Positions 1 through 8,240 of a DNA stretch of 20,839 nt are shown piece after piece. The first letter of the stretch is position 1; each line of letters starts with the position of its first letter. Position numbers and translations under genes: made by a program. The DNA is from Rhizobium sp. Q54. Its GTDB lineage: Bacteria > Pseudomonadota > Alphaproteobacteria > Rhizobiales > Beijerinckiaceae. The notes beneath the pieces are model-generated. The model had not been told where the DNA came from. It did not search any database and was given only the letters and a program-made list of their open reading frames with translations. Location of the stretch: positions 1 through 20,839 of the forward strand of contig CAMDOY010000019.1 in assembly GCA_945903655.1 (NCBI GenBank). Reading direction: 5' to 3'.

Positions 1-414
1 GCGAGAAGCTCCTCCCACATTGACTGGGTAGGCGCTGGAGGGCGGCAGTTGGCTGCTATCAATGTCCTCATTGTAAAGTCGAGAGACCGTTCTGCCATCG
101 ACATAAGTAGCTGCCGTGGTAGGCGCAAAGGTATCAGTCAGTACGCTAGACGTGAGCGAAATCTGAGACCCGTTAACGGTGAGCTGAGAGGGAATAACAC
201 CCGTGATGACGATGGCCGTCTGCATAACGCCATAGGTTAGATCGCCATCGTAGACGATCAAAGTGTCTTTTCCCAACGCACCATCAAAAAAGAATTGATC
301 ATCCAGATAATTTCCCCGAACCGTAAAAAACTTTTGATCTATCACAAGAGGACTGTTCCAGTTAAGAATTGACTCTCCAGCAGCGGTAGTTGGCGCGGCG
401 CGGGGTGGATCCAT
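1..414 (-). CDS. Partial low-GC reading frame, repeat-type surface protein fragment
   Basis: An open minus-strand frame of 138 codons runs off the left edge. Its first in-frame ATG is at 414-412, with an in-frame TAA three codons further upstream. The translation is rich in Asp, Gly, Thr and beta-branched residues (for example GALGKDTLIVYDGDLTYGV and LTSSVLTDTFAPTTAATYVDG), as in extracellular beta-sandwich or RTX-like repeat proteins. No specific family is recognised. GC is clearly low (about 38-42% over 241-360 by hand count), against about 60% in the next gene. The only ATG lies one base from the divergent start of the GMC gene, leaving no room for its own promoter or ribosome binding site. 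The frame may therefore be the remnant of a longer gene whose 5' part was lost, rather than an intact gene. That the frame is open is seen directly; that it is coding and truncated is inference. Confidence 0.45.
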   Translation of the reverse strand, partial: MDPPRAAPTTAAGESILNWNSPLVIDQKFFTVRGNYLDDQFFFDGALGKDTLIVYDGDLTYGVMQTAIVITGVIPSQLTVNGSQISLTSSVLTDTFAPTTAATYVDGRTVSRLYNEDIDSSQLPPSSAYPVNVGGASR

Positions 415-415
415 A

Positions 416-2008
416 ATGGAAACTTACGATTATATCGTCATTGGCGCGGGGTCCGCTGGCTGCACGGTCATCACCCGGTTGATCGAAGCGGGCAAGAGTG
501 TGCTGGCGCTGGAAGCGGGTCCCTCGGAACGCTCGCCCCTGGTCAGCATCCCCGCCATGTTTTTCCGGCTGATCGGCAGCAAGCGCTTCTGGATGTACCA
601 GAGCGAACCGGAAGCCGGGTTGAAGGGGCGCCCCTTCTTCGTGCCGCAGGGCAAGACGGTGGGCGGCGGCTCCTCGGTCAACGCCATGATCTATATCCGG
701 GGCCAGGCCGAGGATTATGACGACTGGCGGGACGCCGGTTGCCCAGGCTGGGGCTATGACGATGTGCTGCCCTTCTTCATCAAGGCCGAGGCCAACGAGC
801 GGTTGGCCGCGCCGCTGCATGGAACGGACGGGCCTTTGGTGGTCAGCGATTCCAAGTATCGCAATCCCGTGGGCTATGCCTTTTTGCGCGCGGCGCAGGA
901 GGCGGGCCTTCCCTTCAATGACGATTTCAATGGCGTCCAACAGGACGGCGTCGGCTTCTATCAGAATACGATTTCGGCCGCCAAACGTGGCTCGACCGCC
1001 GCGACCTATCTGGCGCGGGTGCGCAGCAATCGGCTGCTGACCCTTCGCACGGAGGCTGTGGTCGAAGAGCTTGTGCTGGAGAACGGCGCAGCCGTCGGGG
1101 TGTGCTATCGCGGCGCGGGAAGCGAGAAGATCCAGGCGCGCGCCAAGGAGGAAGTGATCCTCAGCGCAGGCGCCCTTGCGAGCCCCAAGATCCTGCTCCT
1201 GAACGGCATTGGTCCCGCCGCCCATCTGGGGGAGGTGGGCATTCCCGTGCGCCGCGACTTGCCGGGGGTGGGCGAGAATTTTCGCGATCATGTGGGCGCG
1301 CCCTGCTACGCCAAACTCAACGTGCCCTGGGGGTTCTGGGCGCAGGATCGCGGCTTGCGCGCGGTGCGACACGGGCTGGAATATCTGCTGTTCAAGCGCG
1401 GCATTCTCAATTCCAATCTCATCGAAACCGGGGGCTTCATCGACACGAGCGGCGCCGGGCGACCGGATGTCCAGTTTCATGTCATCCCTGTGCTGAGCGG
1501 CGACGTGGGGAAGGACCCTCCACCGTTCCACGGCATGTCGGTCAACCCCTGCGTGCTCCGCCCCAAGTCGCGCGGGCGCATGCGGCTGCGCTCCGCCAAT
1601 GGCGCCGACCCCATCCTGCTCAACGCCAATGTGCTGCAGGCGCGGGAGGATGTGGACACGCTCATTCGCGGCGTGAAACTGGCGCGGCAGATCTTCCGCT
1701 CGCCCTCGCTGGCGAAGCTAATCGAACAGGAACTTACCCCGGGCGGGCCGGACCAGATTGCGGATGCCGTGATCGAAGATCACATCCGCACGGTCGCCAA
1801 GACGGTTTACCATCCGGCAGGCACCTGCAAGATGGGGTCTGACGACATGGCCGTGGTGGACCATCAGCTGCGCGTTCGCGGCGTGCCGCGCCTTCGCGTC
1901 GCCGACGCCTCGATCATGCCGCAGGTCACCAGCGGCAACACCAACGCGCCTTCGATCATGATCGGCGAGCGCTGCGCCGATTTCATGTTGAGGGCCAGTG
2001 GCGCTTGA
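416..2008 (+). CDS. GMC-family FAD-dependent oxidoreductase (choline dehydrogenase-like)
   Basis: This 530-residue flavoprotein has the usual length and motif order of glucose-methanol-choline oxidoreductases, which oxidise alcohols to aldehydes or further. Visible motifs are the N-terminal FAD-binding GAGSAGC (residues 10-16) with the ribose-binding acid E33 in ALEAG, GMC signature 1 GGGSSVNAMIYIRG (83-96), signature 2 around GALASPKILLLNGIGP (252-267), the active-site His in YHPAGTCKMG (H466) and the C-terminal SGNTNAP (506-512). There is no signal peptide, so it is probably cytoplasmic. The start is supported by the N-terminus beginning right at the Rossmann strand and by a purine-rich GGGGTGGA about 6 bases upstream. 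It is the first gene of a same-strand catabolic cluster; the next start is about 110 bases downstream. The substrate cannot be told from sequence. The family call is secure, and choline itself is not implied. Confidence 0.93.
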   Translation: METYDYIVIGAGSAGCTVITRLIEAGKSVLALEAGPSERSPLVSIPAMFFRLIGSKRFWMYQSEPEAGLKGRPFFVPQGKTVGGGSSVNAMIYIRGQAEDYDDWRDAGCPGWGYDDVLPFFIKAEANERLAAPLHGTDGPLVVSDSKYRNPVGYAFLRAAQEAGLPFNDDFNGVQQDGVGFYQNTISAAKRGSTAATYLARVRSNRLLTLRTEAVVEELVLENGAAVGVCYRGAGSEKIQARAKEEVILSAGALASPKILLLNGIGPAAHLGEVGIPVRRDLPGVGENFRDHVGAPCYAKLNVPWGFWAQDRGLRAVRHGLEYLLFKRGILNSNLIETGGFIDTSGAGRPDVQFHVIPVLSGDVGKDPPPFHGMSVNPCVLRPKSRGRMRLRSANGADPILLNANVLQAREDVDTLIRGVKLARQIFRSPSLAKLIEQELTPGGPDQIADAVIEDHIRTVAKTVYHPAGTCKMGSDDMAVVDHQLRVRGVPRLRVADASIMPQVTSGNTNAPSIMIGERCADFMLRASGA

Positions 2009-2103
2009 ACAGCGGAGGATGCGCGGCGTGAGGATTTGACACGGGCCTCCGATTATCGTTCTTTTGCATCAAATAACGATGTTCCCGAACGAACGCCAAA
2101 ACC

Positions 2104-2110
2104 GGAGGAG
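2104..2110 (+). promoter_or_regulatory. Shine-Dalgarno site that sets the start of the first M29-like gene
   Basis: A full GGAGGAG lies six bases before the ATG at 2117. The frame stays open upstream to a TTG at 2036, but that codon has no comparable site, and the 27 extra residues show no match to the second paralogue. The ATG at 2117 is therefore taken as the start. Confidence 0.8.
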
Positions 2111-2116
2111 ATCAGA

Positions 2117-3313
2117 ATGACCACGCGAGGCCCCACGCGCGAAGATATCATGGCGTCCAGATATGCGGCGGCGATGCCCAACAAGGATTTGTTGCTGCCC
2201 TCCACCGAGACGCGGAATTACTTCCACGCGGTCGACAACATGATCAATGTTTTCGCGATCAAGCCCGGTGACCGGGTGCTTTTCCTCACCGACCCCTTGC
2301 TGGATCGCCGCATCGTGGATTGCATCTCCGGAATCGCCCATTCTCGCGGCGTCTATCCGCAGGAGTTCATGGCGCCATCGACGCAATTGCCCGATTGCCC
2401 GGACGAGATCAGGGCCCTGGTGGAGAACGCCACCTTCGTCGTGTCCTCCTGGTTCTGCTCCGTGGGCTCACCTTTCTTCAATAAACTCCGGCGCGAGAAG
2501 GGGCAGCGTTGGGTCAAGGTGACCTATTTCCGCAATCTCGACCTGCTGTCCACGCCGCAGGCGCGTTTCCCCGTTGATCTGGTGGGCGAGATCGTGCGCG
2601 GTACGGCGCGGCAATATCCCAAAGACCACGACTTCGACATGACCTTCACCTGCCCGCGCGGCAGCGACCTGCGGATCCATTTCACGCCCGATATGGTGGC
2701 GGGCCTGTTGTCGAACAATCGCTGGGAAGGCAAGCAGCGCGCCGACGAGCCGGGCTGTTATGTGCATTACATGCCGACCCACGGCCCCAATCTTTATGAT
2801 CGCAACTGCTTCCTGCGTGTTCCCAATCCCAAGCCCATTGTCGAGGGTGTCATCTATCCTCAATGGGCGATGGGCTTCGAAAAGCCTTTTGTCGAAAACA
2901 TCGGCCTTGAATACAAGGGCGGCGTGATCGTGAAGGTGCACGGCAAATCCGACGAGGCGCGCATCCTCGACGACATGTTGGTGGGGGGCGAGGCCGAGCT
3001 GCATGAGCTTGGATGTGGGTTCAACCCGAAATATCCCCGGTACAAGGCCTATCCAGCCGGGTCCAATGCCCCTGGGGCTCTGCATTTCGGCACCAACGCG
3101 AAACGCCCGAGCGATTTCATGCAGAGGGTGCTGGCGTCCTGGGAAGAGCCGGCGACCCATCAGGATTGTATCGTCTTCGACATGACCGTGAAAGCGGGCG
3201 ACGTCACTCTCATCGACAACGGCTTTCTGACCTCGCTGCGCGACCCGCAGGTTGTGGAGATGGCGAGCCGGTTCGGTAATCCCAAGGAATTGCTGGAAAC
3301 CTTCGTCGAATGA
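2117..3313 (+). CDS. M29 aminopeptidase-like / NicX-like metalloenzyme, copy 1
   Basis: This 398-residue protein has the shape of the M29 (aminopeptidase T, COG2309) superfamily. An N-terminal Rossmann-like part contains PGDRVLFLTDPLLD (50-63), and the C-terminal metal-site part has E297 in HELGCGFNP, H323 in GALHFG and H348/D350 in THQD. The Glu, His and His-x-Asp pattern matches most of the M29 two-metal site as I recall it. The first family Glu, normally in a GE-containing segment, seems replaced in EGVIYPQ (243-249). M29 relatives include true aminopeptidases and the mononuclear-iron 2,5-dihydroxypyridine dioxygenase NicX, so a non-peptidase, possibly ring-cleaving, activity is as likely as peptide hydrolysis. 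It is clearly paralogous to the gene at 7044-8213; both have the THGPN-YDR segment and the identical GFL..LRDPQVV near the C-terminus. It precedes a Bug protein gene by 23 bases. Superfamily assignment is fairly confident; the reaction is unknown. Confidence 0.8.
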   Translation: MTTRGPTREDIMASRYAAAMPNKDLLLPSTETRNYFHAVDNMINVFAIKPGDRVLFLTDPLLDRRIVDCISGIAHSRGVYPQEFMAPSTQLPDCPDEIRALVENATFVVSSWFCSVGSPFFNKLRREKGQRWVKVTYFRNLDLLSTPQARFPVDLVGEIVRGTARQYPKDHDFDMTFTCPRGSDLRIHFTPDMVAGLLSNNRWEGKQRADEPGCYVHYMPTHGPNLYDRNCFLRVPNPKPIVEGVIYPQWAMGFEKPFVENIGLEYKGGVIVKVHGKSDEARILDDMLVGGEAELHELGCGFNPKYPRYKAYPAGSNAPGALHFGTNAKRPSDFMQRVLASWEEPATHQDCIVFDMTVKAGDVTLIDNGFLTSLRDPQVVEMASRFGNPKELLETFVE

Positions 3314-3336
3314 AACAAGGCAAGCTTCGGTGATGC

Positions 3337-4404
3337 ATGAAAAAGTCATTCCTGATTGTAGCTTCCCTCCTCGTCAGCTTCAGCGCCTCCGCCCAGGAGT
3401 TCTACAAGGGCAAGACGATCACGTTGCTGGTCAACTATGGGGCGGGGGGGAATGCTGACACGGACGCGCGCCTGTTGGCGCGTCATTGGGGCCGCAACAT
3501 TCCCGGCGGCCCCACGATCATAGTCCAGAATGTGCCTGGCGCCGGTGGATTGCGCGCCATGAACGTGCTGGGCAAGAAGGCCGGCGCAGAGGCCGACGGC
3601 ATGACCGTCGGCTTCTTCACCGTCAGCCCGACTCCCCCATTGGTGGATGATCCGGGCCTTCAGGTGAGCATGACGGACGATCTGATCCCGATTGGTGGCG
3701 CGAGTGGCTGGACGGTCGCCTATGCCCGCAAGGATATGCCGCCGGGCATCGAAAAGCCGGAGGATCTGGCGAAGGCCAAGAATATCTATGTGGGCGGCTA
3801 TAGCCGCTCCTCGTCACACGATGCGCGACTGCGGCTCGCCCTTGATGTGCTCGAGCTTCCGTTTACTGCAGTGACGGGCTTTCCGGGTCAAAATGACATT
3901 CTCAAGGCGATCCTGCAGAACGAGGTGAATATGTCGGCAAGTTCCTTGCCCGCATACCTGTCCCTGGTCGTCCCTAATCTGATCAAGACGGGTCAAGGCA
4001 TAGCGCTCTGGCATTATGACGTCATTGGCGCAGATGGAAAACCCGAGGGCAATCCGGAATTGACGCGCGTGGGCATTCCGCCCTTCAGTGAAATCTATCA
4101 GCGCGCCTATGCAAAAGCGCCTTCGGGCGACAAATTCGAGGCGCTTCTGCAACTGAATAATATTGGAGCAAAACTGCAGCGCGGCGTTTTTCTGCCGCGG
4201 GGCGCGCCGCGTGCGGCGGTCACCGCCTTGCAGGAGAGTTACGAGAAGGTGGCCAGAGACCCCGCCTATATCGCAGAATATGAAAAGATCAACAATGAAA
4301 AGCCGGACGCCATCGACGCGCGTGGCGTTCAGGCTGTCCTTGACGCGCTTCGCCGGGTCTCACCCGCGACGAAGAAAGTGCTGAAGGAAGCGGTTGGAGA
4401 TTAG
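3337..4404 (+). CDS. Bug/TctC-family extracytoplasmic substrate-binding protein, copy 1
   Basis: This 355-residue protein starts with a signal peptide (MKKSFLIVASLLVSFSASAQ) and continues with the tripartite tricarboxylate transporter receptor pattern: FYKGKTITLLVNYGAGGNAD followed by a segment with VQNVPGAGGLRA. The latter matches the Bug-family strand-turn that normally binds the ligand carboxylate. It should be a periplasmic receptor for a small organic acid or amide. The start is the ATG at 3337; its ribosome binding site is weak (GGTGA close by), so translation may depend on readthrough from the gene 23 bases upstream. It is a paralogue of the protein at 5934-7016. No TctA or TctB membrane subunit is encoded in the window, so it either shares a transporter encoded elsewhere or acts as a sensor. 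The ligand is unknown. Confidence 0.88.
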   Translation: MKKSFLIVASLLVSFSASAQEFYKGKTITLLVNYGAGGNADTDARLLARHWGRNIPGGPTIIVQNVPGAGGLRAMNVLGKKAGAEADGMTVGFFTVSPTPPLVDDPGLQVSMTDDLIPIGGASGWTVAYARKDMPPGIEKPEDLAKAKNIYVGGYSRSSSHDARLRLALDVLELPFTAVTGFPGQNDILKAILQNEVNMSASSLPAYLSLVVPNLIKTGQGIALWHYDVIGADGKPEGNPELTRVGIPPFSEIYQRAYAKAPSGDKFEALLQLNNIGAKLQRGVFLPRGAPRAAVTALQESYEKVARDPAYIAEYEKINNEKPDAIDARGVQAVLDALRRVSPATKKVLKEAVGD

Positions 4405-4427
4405 GTTCAGGAGCGAAAGGCGCAACA

Positions 4428-5888
4428 ATGGATGAAGCCTTGACACCCGCCGCCATCAAGAGCGACGTCGAGCGCTATCTGGACGAACATGCGCGCGCCA
4501 TCGCTTTGTTGAATGATTCCATTTTCTATTTCGGCGAATTGGGGATGCAGGAGTTCGAGACTGCAGGTCTGATGACCCAGTTGCTGGAGGAGGCGGGTTT
4601 TGTTGTCGAACGCGGCCTCAGCGGGTTCCCAACCGGATTTTGCGCCACTTATGGATCGGGCGCGCCGGTGCTGGCGATACACACCGAATATGACGCCAAT
4701 CCCGATAACTCCCAGCAACCCTGGGCGGTGGAGGCCACCCCTATCGTGATGGGCGCGCCCGGCCATTGCGAAGGACATAATTGCAACGGCGCGGTGCTCG
4801 TCGCAGCCGCAATCGCGACCCGCCGCGCGATGGGGCGGCACGGCGTCAAGGGAACGCTCAAGGTGTTCGGTGCGCCCGCCGAGGAACAACTGGTCAGCCG
4901 CCCATACTTTGTTCGCGACGGCCATTTCGATGACGTCGATCTCGCCATCACCCCGCATGTGGGAGGTGAGTTTCATGTGGGCTATGGGGTCCTGCAGAGC
5001 GCGCTGGTCTCCGCGACCTTTCATTTTCATGGGGAGACCGCCCATGCGGGCGTGGCGCCATGGAAAGGGCGCGACGCGTTGGACGCCGTCGTGCTCATGG
5101 ATCTGGGCATCGCCCAATATCGCGAACATATGACGCCCGAGATGAACTGCCAGCGTGTGATCACCGACGGTGGTCATCAGCCAAATGTGACGCCGCGTCA
5201 TGCGGCGGTATGGTGGTATTTTCGCAACTCGACGGCCGAAGGCGTCAGCGCCCTCTTTGAACAGGCAAAGAAGATTGCGCAAGGCGCCGCGCTGATGACC
5301 AATACGACGCTCGAAGTGGAGTTGCACAGTGCGGTATGGCCCGTGCGTGGTAATGAGACCCTCGCAGGGTTGATCGAGCTTGAGTATAGCCGCATCGGCG
5401 CCCCACTGTGGAGCGCGGATGAGAACGCCTTTGCGATGGATTTGCAGAAGCGGGCAGGGGTGCGGGACGAAGGGTTGCGCAGGAGTGTGAAACGAAATCT
5501 CGGCCCCAGCGCGCAGATGCGCTCGGCCAATGATGCGGGTGATGTGTCCTGGAAGACACCCATGGCCAAGCTGGTCTTCCCGTCCAATGTGCCGAACATC
5601 AGCTTTCACCATTGGGCTGCGGGCGCAGCGCTGGCGACCTCCATCGCGCATAAGGGCGCGCTCGCCGGCGCCAAGGTGCTGGCCTGCTCGCTGATCGAAT
5701 GTTTCACCAATCCGGCGGTCGTCGAGCAGGCGCGACAAAGCTTTGCGCGGGAGACGCAAGACACACCCTACTATTCGCTGCTACCCGCCGATCAGAAGCC
5801 GCCCGTTCATCTGAATGAAAAGGCGATGTCTGCATGGCGCCCGGCCATGAAGGCCCATTATCTCAGGGAAAGGCCCCGCTTCAGTTAA
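4428..5888 (+). CDS. M20D amidohydrolase, AbgB-like
   Basis: This 486-residue protein is close in length to p-aminobenzoyl-glutamate hydrolase subunit B (AbgB, about 480 residues) and its relatives, zinc amidohydrolases that cut amide bonds between an acyl or aromatic acid and an amino acid. Metal-site motifs are in order: AIHTEYDANP (83-92), GHCEGHNCNG (112-121, with H113 and H117), GAPAEEQ (148-154) and PHVGGEFH (176-183). The lid-domain HGETAHAG (201-208) is the dimerisation/substrate segment typical of M20D. There is no signal peptide, so it is cytoplasmic. The start follows AAAGG by 7 bases, with an AGGAG further upstream. It sits in the centre of the cluster, flanked on each side by a Bug gene and then an M29-like gene, which suggests that amide hydrolysis is the central step of the pathway. 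The exact substrate is not deducible. Confidence 0.88.
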   Translation: MDEALTPAAIKSDVERYLDEHARAIALLNDSIFYFGELGMQEFETAGLMTQLLEEAGFVVERGLSGFPTGFCATYGSGAPVLAIHTEYDANPDNSQQPWAVEATPIVMGAPGHCEGHNCNGAVLVAAAIATRRAMGRHGVKGTLKVFGAPAEEQLVSRPYFVRDGHFDDVDLAITPHVGGEFHVGYGVLQSALVSATFHFHGETAHAGVAPWKGRDALDAVVLMDLGIAQYREHMTPEMNCQRVITDGGHQPNVTPRHAAVWWYFRNSTAEGVSALFEQAKKIAQGAALMTNTTLEVELHSAVWPVRGNETLAGLIELEYSRIGAPLWSADENAFAMDLQKRAGVRDEGLRRSVKRNLGPSAQMRSANDAGDVSWKTPMAKLVFPSNVPNISFHHWAAGAALATSIAHKGALAGAKVLACSLIECFTNPAVVEQARQSFARETQDTPYYSLLPADQKPPVHLNEKAMSAWRPAMKAHYLRERPRFS

Positions 5889-5933
5889 GCAAGACAAACG
5901 GAATCCAAAGGATCCACCAAGGGAGGAGACAAC

Positions 5934-7016
5934 ATGAGAAAGAGCTTGACGCTTCTGTCTATCGGCCTGACGGCCGTCTTGTGCGCGTCATCGGCGCAGG
6001 CCCAGTTCTTCAAAGGCAAGGTGATCACCATGATCATCAATTACGGGGCTGGGGGCAACGCCGATACGGAAGGCCGGATCTTTGAACGGCATCTGGGCAA
6101 GCATATCGAAGGCAAGCCAACCATCATCGTGCAGAATGTGCCTGGAGCCGGAGGTTTGACCGCAGTCAATCAGATGGGCCTTGGCATCGGCATCAGGGAG
6201 CCTAACCTCACCATCGGTTTCTTCACCTTCAACCCCATCGCAGTTCTCATCGACGATCCCGGTTTGCGCGTGAAAGTCGATACGTTCCCCATGGTTGCGG
6301 GGCTCGGCGCCTATTACGTGGCCTATGGCCGGAAGGATGCCGTGCCAGGGGAGCGCAGGCCACAGGACATAGCACGGGCGAAAGACATCAACGCCGCAGG
6401 CTACGCCCGCAACTCCAGCCATGACATCCGGCTGCGACTGATGTTCGAGATCATGGGCACGGGGCACAAGGTCGTCACGGGGTTCCAGTCCATCAATGCG
6501 GTCAATGTGGCGATCGAGCAGAACGAAATCAATTTCATGGTGTCCACGACGCCCGGCTATGAAACACAAGCCTATCCGAACCTCATCCAGAAGGGCATCG
6601 CCATGCCATTCTGGCAATTGAGCGCCCTCACGCCGGAAGGCAAACTTGTCGGCAGTGACAAACTCACCAGTCAGGGGATCAAGTTCTTTGAGGAGGTCTA
6701 TCAGGACGCCCATGGAAAATTGCCATCAGGGCCGAAATATCAGGCGCTCAAGGTCACCGACAACATGAGCGCCCAGTTGGCGCGCATCGTCGCCATGCCG
6801 CCGGGCGCATCTCGTGAAGCAGTTGAGGAAATGCGCCGCGCCTTCGTTTCGATTCAAGGCGACAAGGATTTCCTTGATGAATACCAGCGTCTCATCAAGA
6901 TGGACCCGGTGATGATCAGCGGAGTGGATGCGCAGAAGTCGCTGAGCGACTCGCTCAAGGTCGCGATAGCGGACGTCAAGGGCATCCTGAGAGAAGCCGC
7001 CGGCCTGAATGAATGA
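5934..7016 (+). CDS. Bug/TctC-family extracytoplasmic substrate-binding protein, copy 2
   Basis: This 360-residue protein has an N-terminal signal peptide ending near SSAQA and the Bug family core: FFKGKVITMIINYGAGGNAD, then IIVQNVPGAGGLTA, then a second lobe with AGYARNSSHDIRLRL. The last segment parallels GGYSRSSSHDARLRL in copy 1. The conserved RNSSHD/RSSSHD segment in both proteins probably lines the ligand pocket. A very strong GGGAGGAG five bases before the ATG contrasts with the weak site of copy 1 and suggests higher expression. It lies 45 bases after the AbgB-like gene and 27 bases before the second M29-like gene. It is likely to be periplasmic. As for copy 1, no membrane transporter subunits accompany it; the ligand is unknown but probably related to that of copy 1. 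Confidence 0.88.
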   Translation: MRKSLTLLSIGLTAVLCASSAQAQFFKGKVITMIINYGAGGNADTEGRIFERHLGKHIEGKPTIIVQNVPGAGGLTAVNQMGLGIGIREPNLTIGFFTFNPIAVLIDDPGLRVKVDTFPMVAGLGAYYVAYGRKDAVPGERRPQDIARAKDINAAGYARNSSHDIRLRLMFEIMGTGHKVVTGFQSINAVNVAIEQNEINFMVSTTPGYETQAYPNLIQKGIAMPFWQLSALTPEGKLVGSDKLTSQGIKFFEEVYQDAHGKLPSGPKYQALKVTDNMSAQLARIVAMPPGASREAVEEMRRAFVSIQGDKDFLDEYQRLIKMDPVMISGVDAQKSLSDSLKVAIADVKGILREAAGLNE

Positions 7017-7043
7017 GTTGGTCTTGATAAGGAGGATGATCAG

Positions 7044-8213
7044 ATGAGCAACGACTACAGCTTCGTCAACAGCATGCCGCCGGAAAATCTCAATGAAACC
7101 GTTCTGACCGAACGATACTTTCAGGCCATGGACAATATGACCAGCGTCTTCGCCATCCGGCCAGACGATACTGTGCTCTTCCTGTCCGATCCCCTGATTG
7201 ATCCGCGCGTGTTCCACGCCATCGCCGGCATCGCGCGCTCGCGTGGCGTGCGGCCGGAACTCTATTCCAGCAGCAACTGGAACAGCGGCATTTTCCCCGA
7301 AGAACTCAAGCCCGTCTTCGAAAAGGCGTCACTGGTGGTCTCCACCTGGTTCGCCTCCATCGGCGATCCCTATTGCCTGAAGGTTCGTCGCGACACCGGT
7401 CAGCGAACCGTCAAGATGACCTACTTCCGCAATATTGATGTGCTCAAGACGCCCCAAGCGCGGTTCCCCGCCGAGCTTGTGGGGGAAATCACGCGCGCCA
7501 CGCGCAGGCTCTATCCCGAACAGGAGGACTTCACGCTCAGGATCACCGATCCCCGGGGCACCGACTGGAAGGCAAATTTCACGCCGCAAATGCGCGAGAA
7601 CATGTTGAAGTCCAATCGCTGGCGCGGCCAGATGACGGCTCAGGAACCGGGCGCCTATGTGCACTGGCTGCCGACCCATGGTCCGAACGTCTATGATCGC
7701 ACGACCCTGGGCAAGGATCAGGATCGCGGCGATATTCGTAATGATGTGAATGGCATTGTCTATCCCCAAGCCGCCGTTGGCTTCCCCAGGCCTTTCAGCG
7801 AAAGGATTGGCGTGGTGTTCGAGAATGACCGGATTACCGAAGTGCGGGGGCAGTCGGAGGAGGCTGTCATCTTGCGCGACATGCTTGTGGATGGCGTGCT
7901 TGTGGAACTTGGCTGCGGCTTCAATCCCAAGGCGCCGCGCAGGGGAATCTATCCCGCAGGGTCCAACTCGCCCGGCGCCCTGCATTACGGCATCGAGCTC
8001 GCCAAGCCCTCCACCTATATCAAGAAGGTCATGCCGAATTGGGAGGAGCCGCCGATCCACATGGATCTCGTGGCTTTTGACTCAACGGTGGTTGCGGGCA
8101 ACAGCCTTCTCATCGACAATGGCTTCCTGATGGCGCTTCGGGATCCTCAGGTGGTCGCCATGGCGAGTCGCTTTGGCGATGCGGTCGACCTTCTGGAAGG
8201 CTGGCCTGATTGA
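7044..8213 (+). CDS. M29 aminopeptidase-like / NicX-like metalloenzyme, copy 2
   Basis: This 389-residue paralogue of the gene at 2117-3313 shares the N-terminal core (VFAIRPDDTVLFLSDPLID, 35-53), VKMTYFRNIDVLKTPQARFP, THGPNVYDR and the whole C-terminal region. The likely metal ligands E288 (VELGCGFNP), H314 (GALHYG) and H339/D341 (IHMD) are all conserved with copy 1. The segment GIVYPQ (237-242) again lacks the Glu expected for a canonical two-metal M29 aminopeptidase. An ideal AAGGAGG lies 8 bases before the ATG. Two divergent copies in one operon suggest either two related substrates, two successive intermediates, or a hetero-oligomer. A dioxygenase role like that of NicX and a peptidase/amidase role both remain possible. 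The family assignment is secure at superfamily level only. Confidence 0.8.
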   Translation: MSNDYSFVNSMPPENLNETVLTERYFQAMDNMTSVFAIRPDDTVLFLSDPLIDPRVFHAIAGIARSRGVRPELYSSSNWNSGIFPEELKPVFEKASLVVSTWFASIGDPYCLKVRRDTGQRTVKMTYFRNIDVLKTPQARFPAELVGEITRATRRLYPEQEDFTLRITDPRGTDWKANFTPQMRENMLKSNRWRGQMTAQEPGAYVHWLPTHGPNVYDRTTLGKDQDRGDIRNDVNGIVYPQAAVGFPRPFSERIGVVFENDRITEVRGQSEEAVILRDMLVDGVLVELGCGFNPKAPRRGIYPAGSNSPGALHYGIELAKPSTYIKKVMPNWEEPPIHMDLVAFDSTVVAGNSLLIDNGFLMALRDPQVVAMASRFGDAVDLLEGWPD

Positions 8214-8240
8214 TGGAAAGAGACGGGAGGCTTGAACAGC

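Noticed and set aside
49..240. 63-codon plus-strand frame at the left end
   Set aside because: The minus-strand frame through the same DNA is open over the whole segment and has repeat-protein composition; this one has no motif or ribosome binding site.
362..1531. 389-codon minus-strand frame opposite the GMC gene
   Set aside because: It is antisense to a motif-complete GMC gene, is rich in Arg, His, Gly and Ala without any domain, and is the usual shadow frame of GC-rich DNA.
2036..2116. N-terminal extension of the first M29-like protein from a TTG
   Set aside because: No ribosome binding site, and an ideal one sits before the ATG at 2117.
4407..5759. 450-codon minus-strand frame opposite the AbgB-like gene
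   Set aside because: No recognisable motif, atypical composition, and complete overlap with a well-supported gene.
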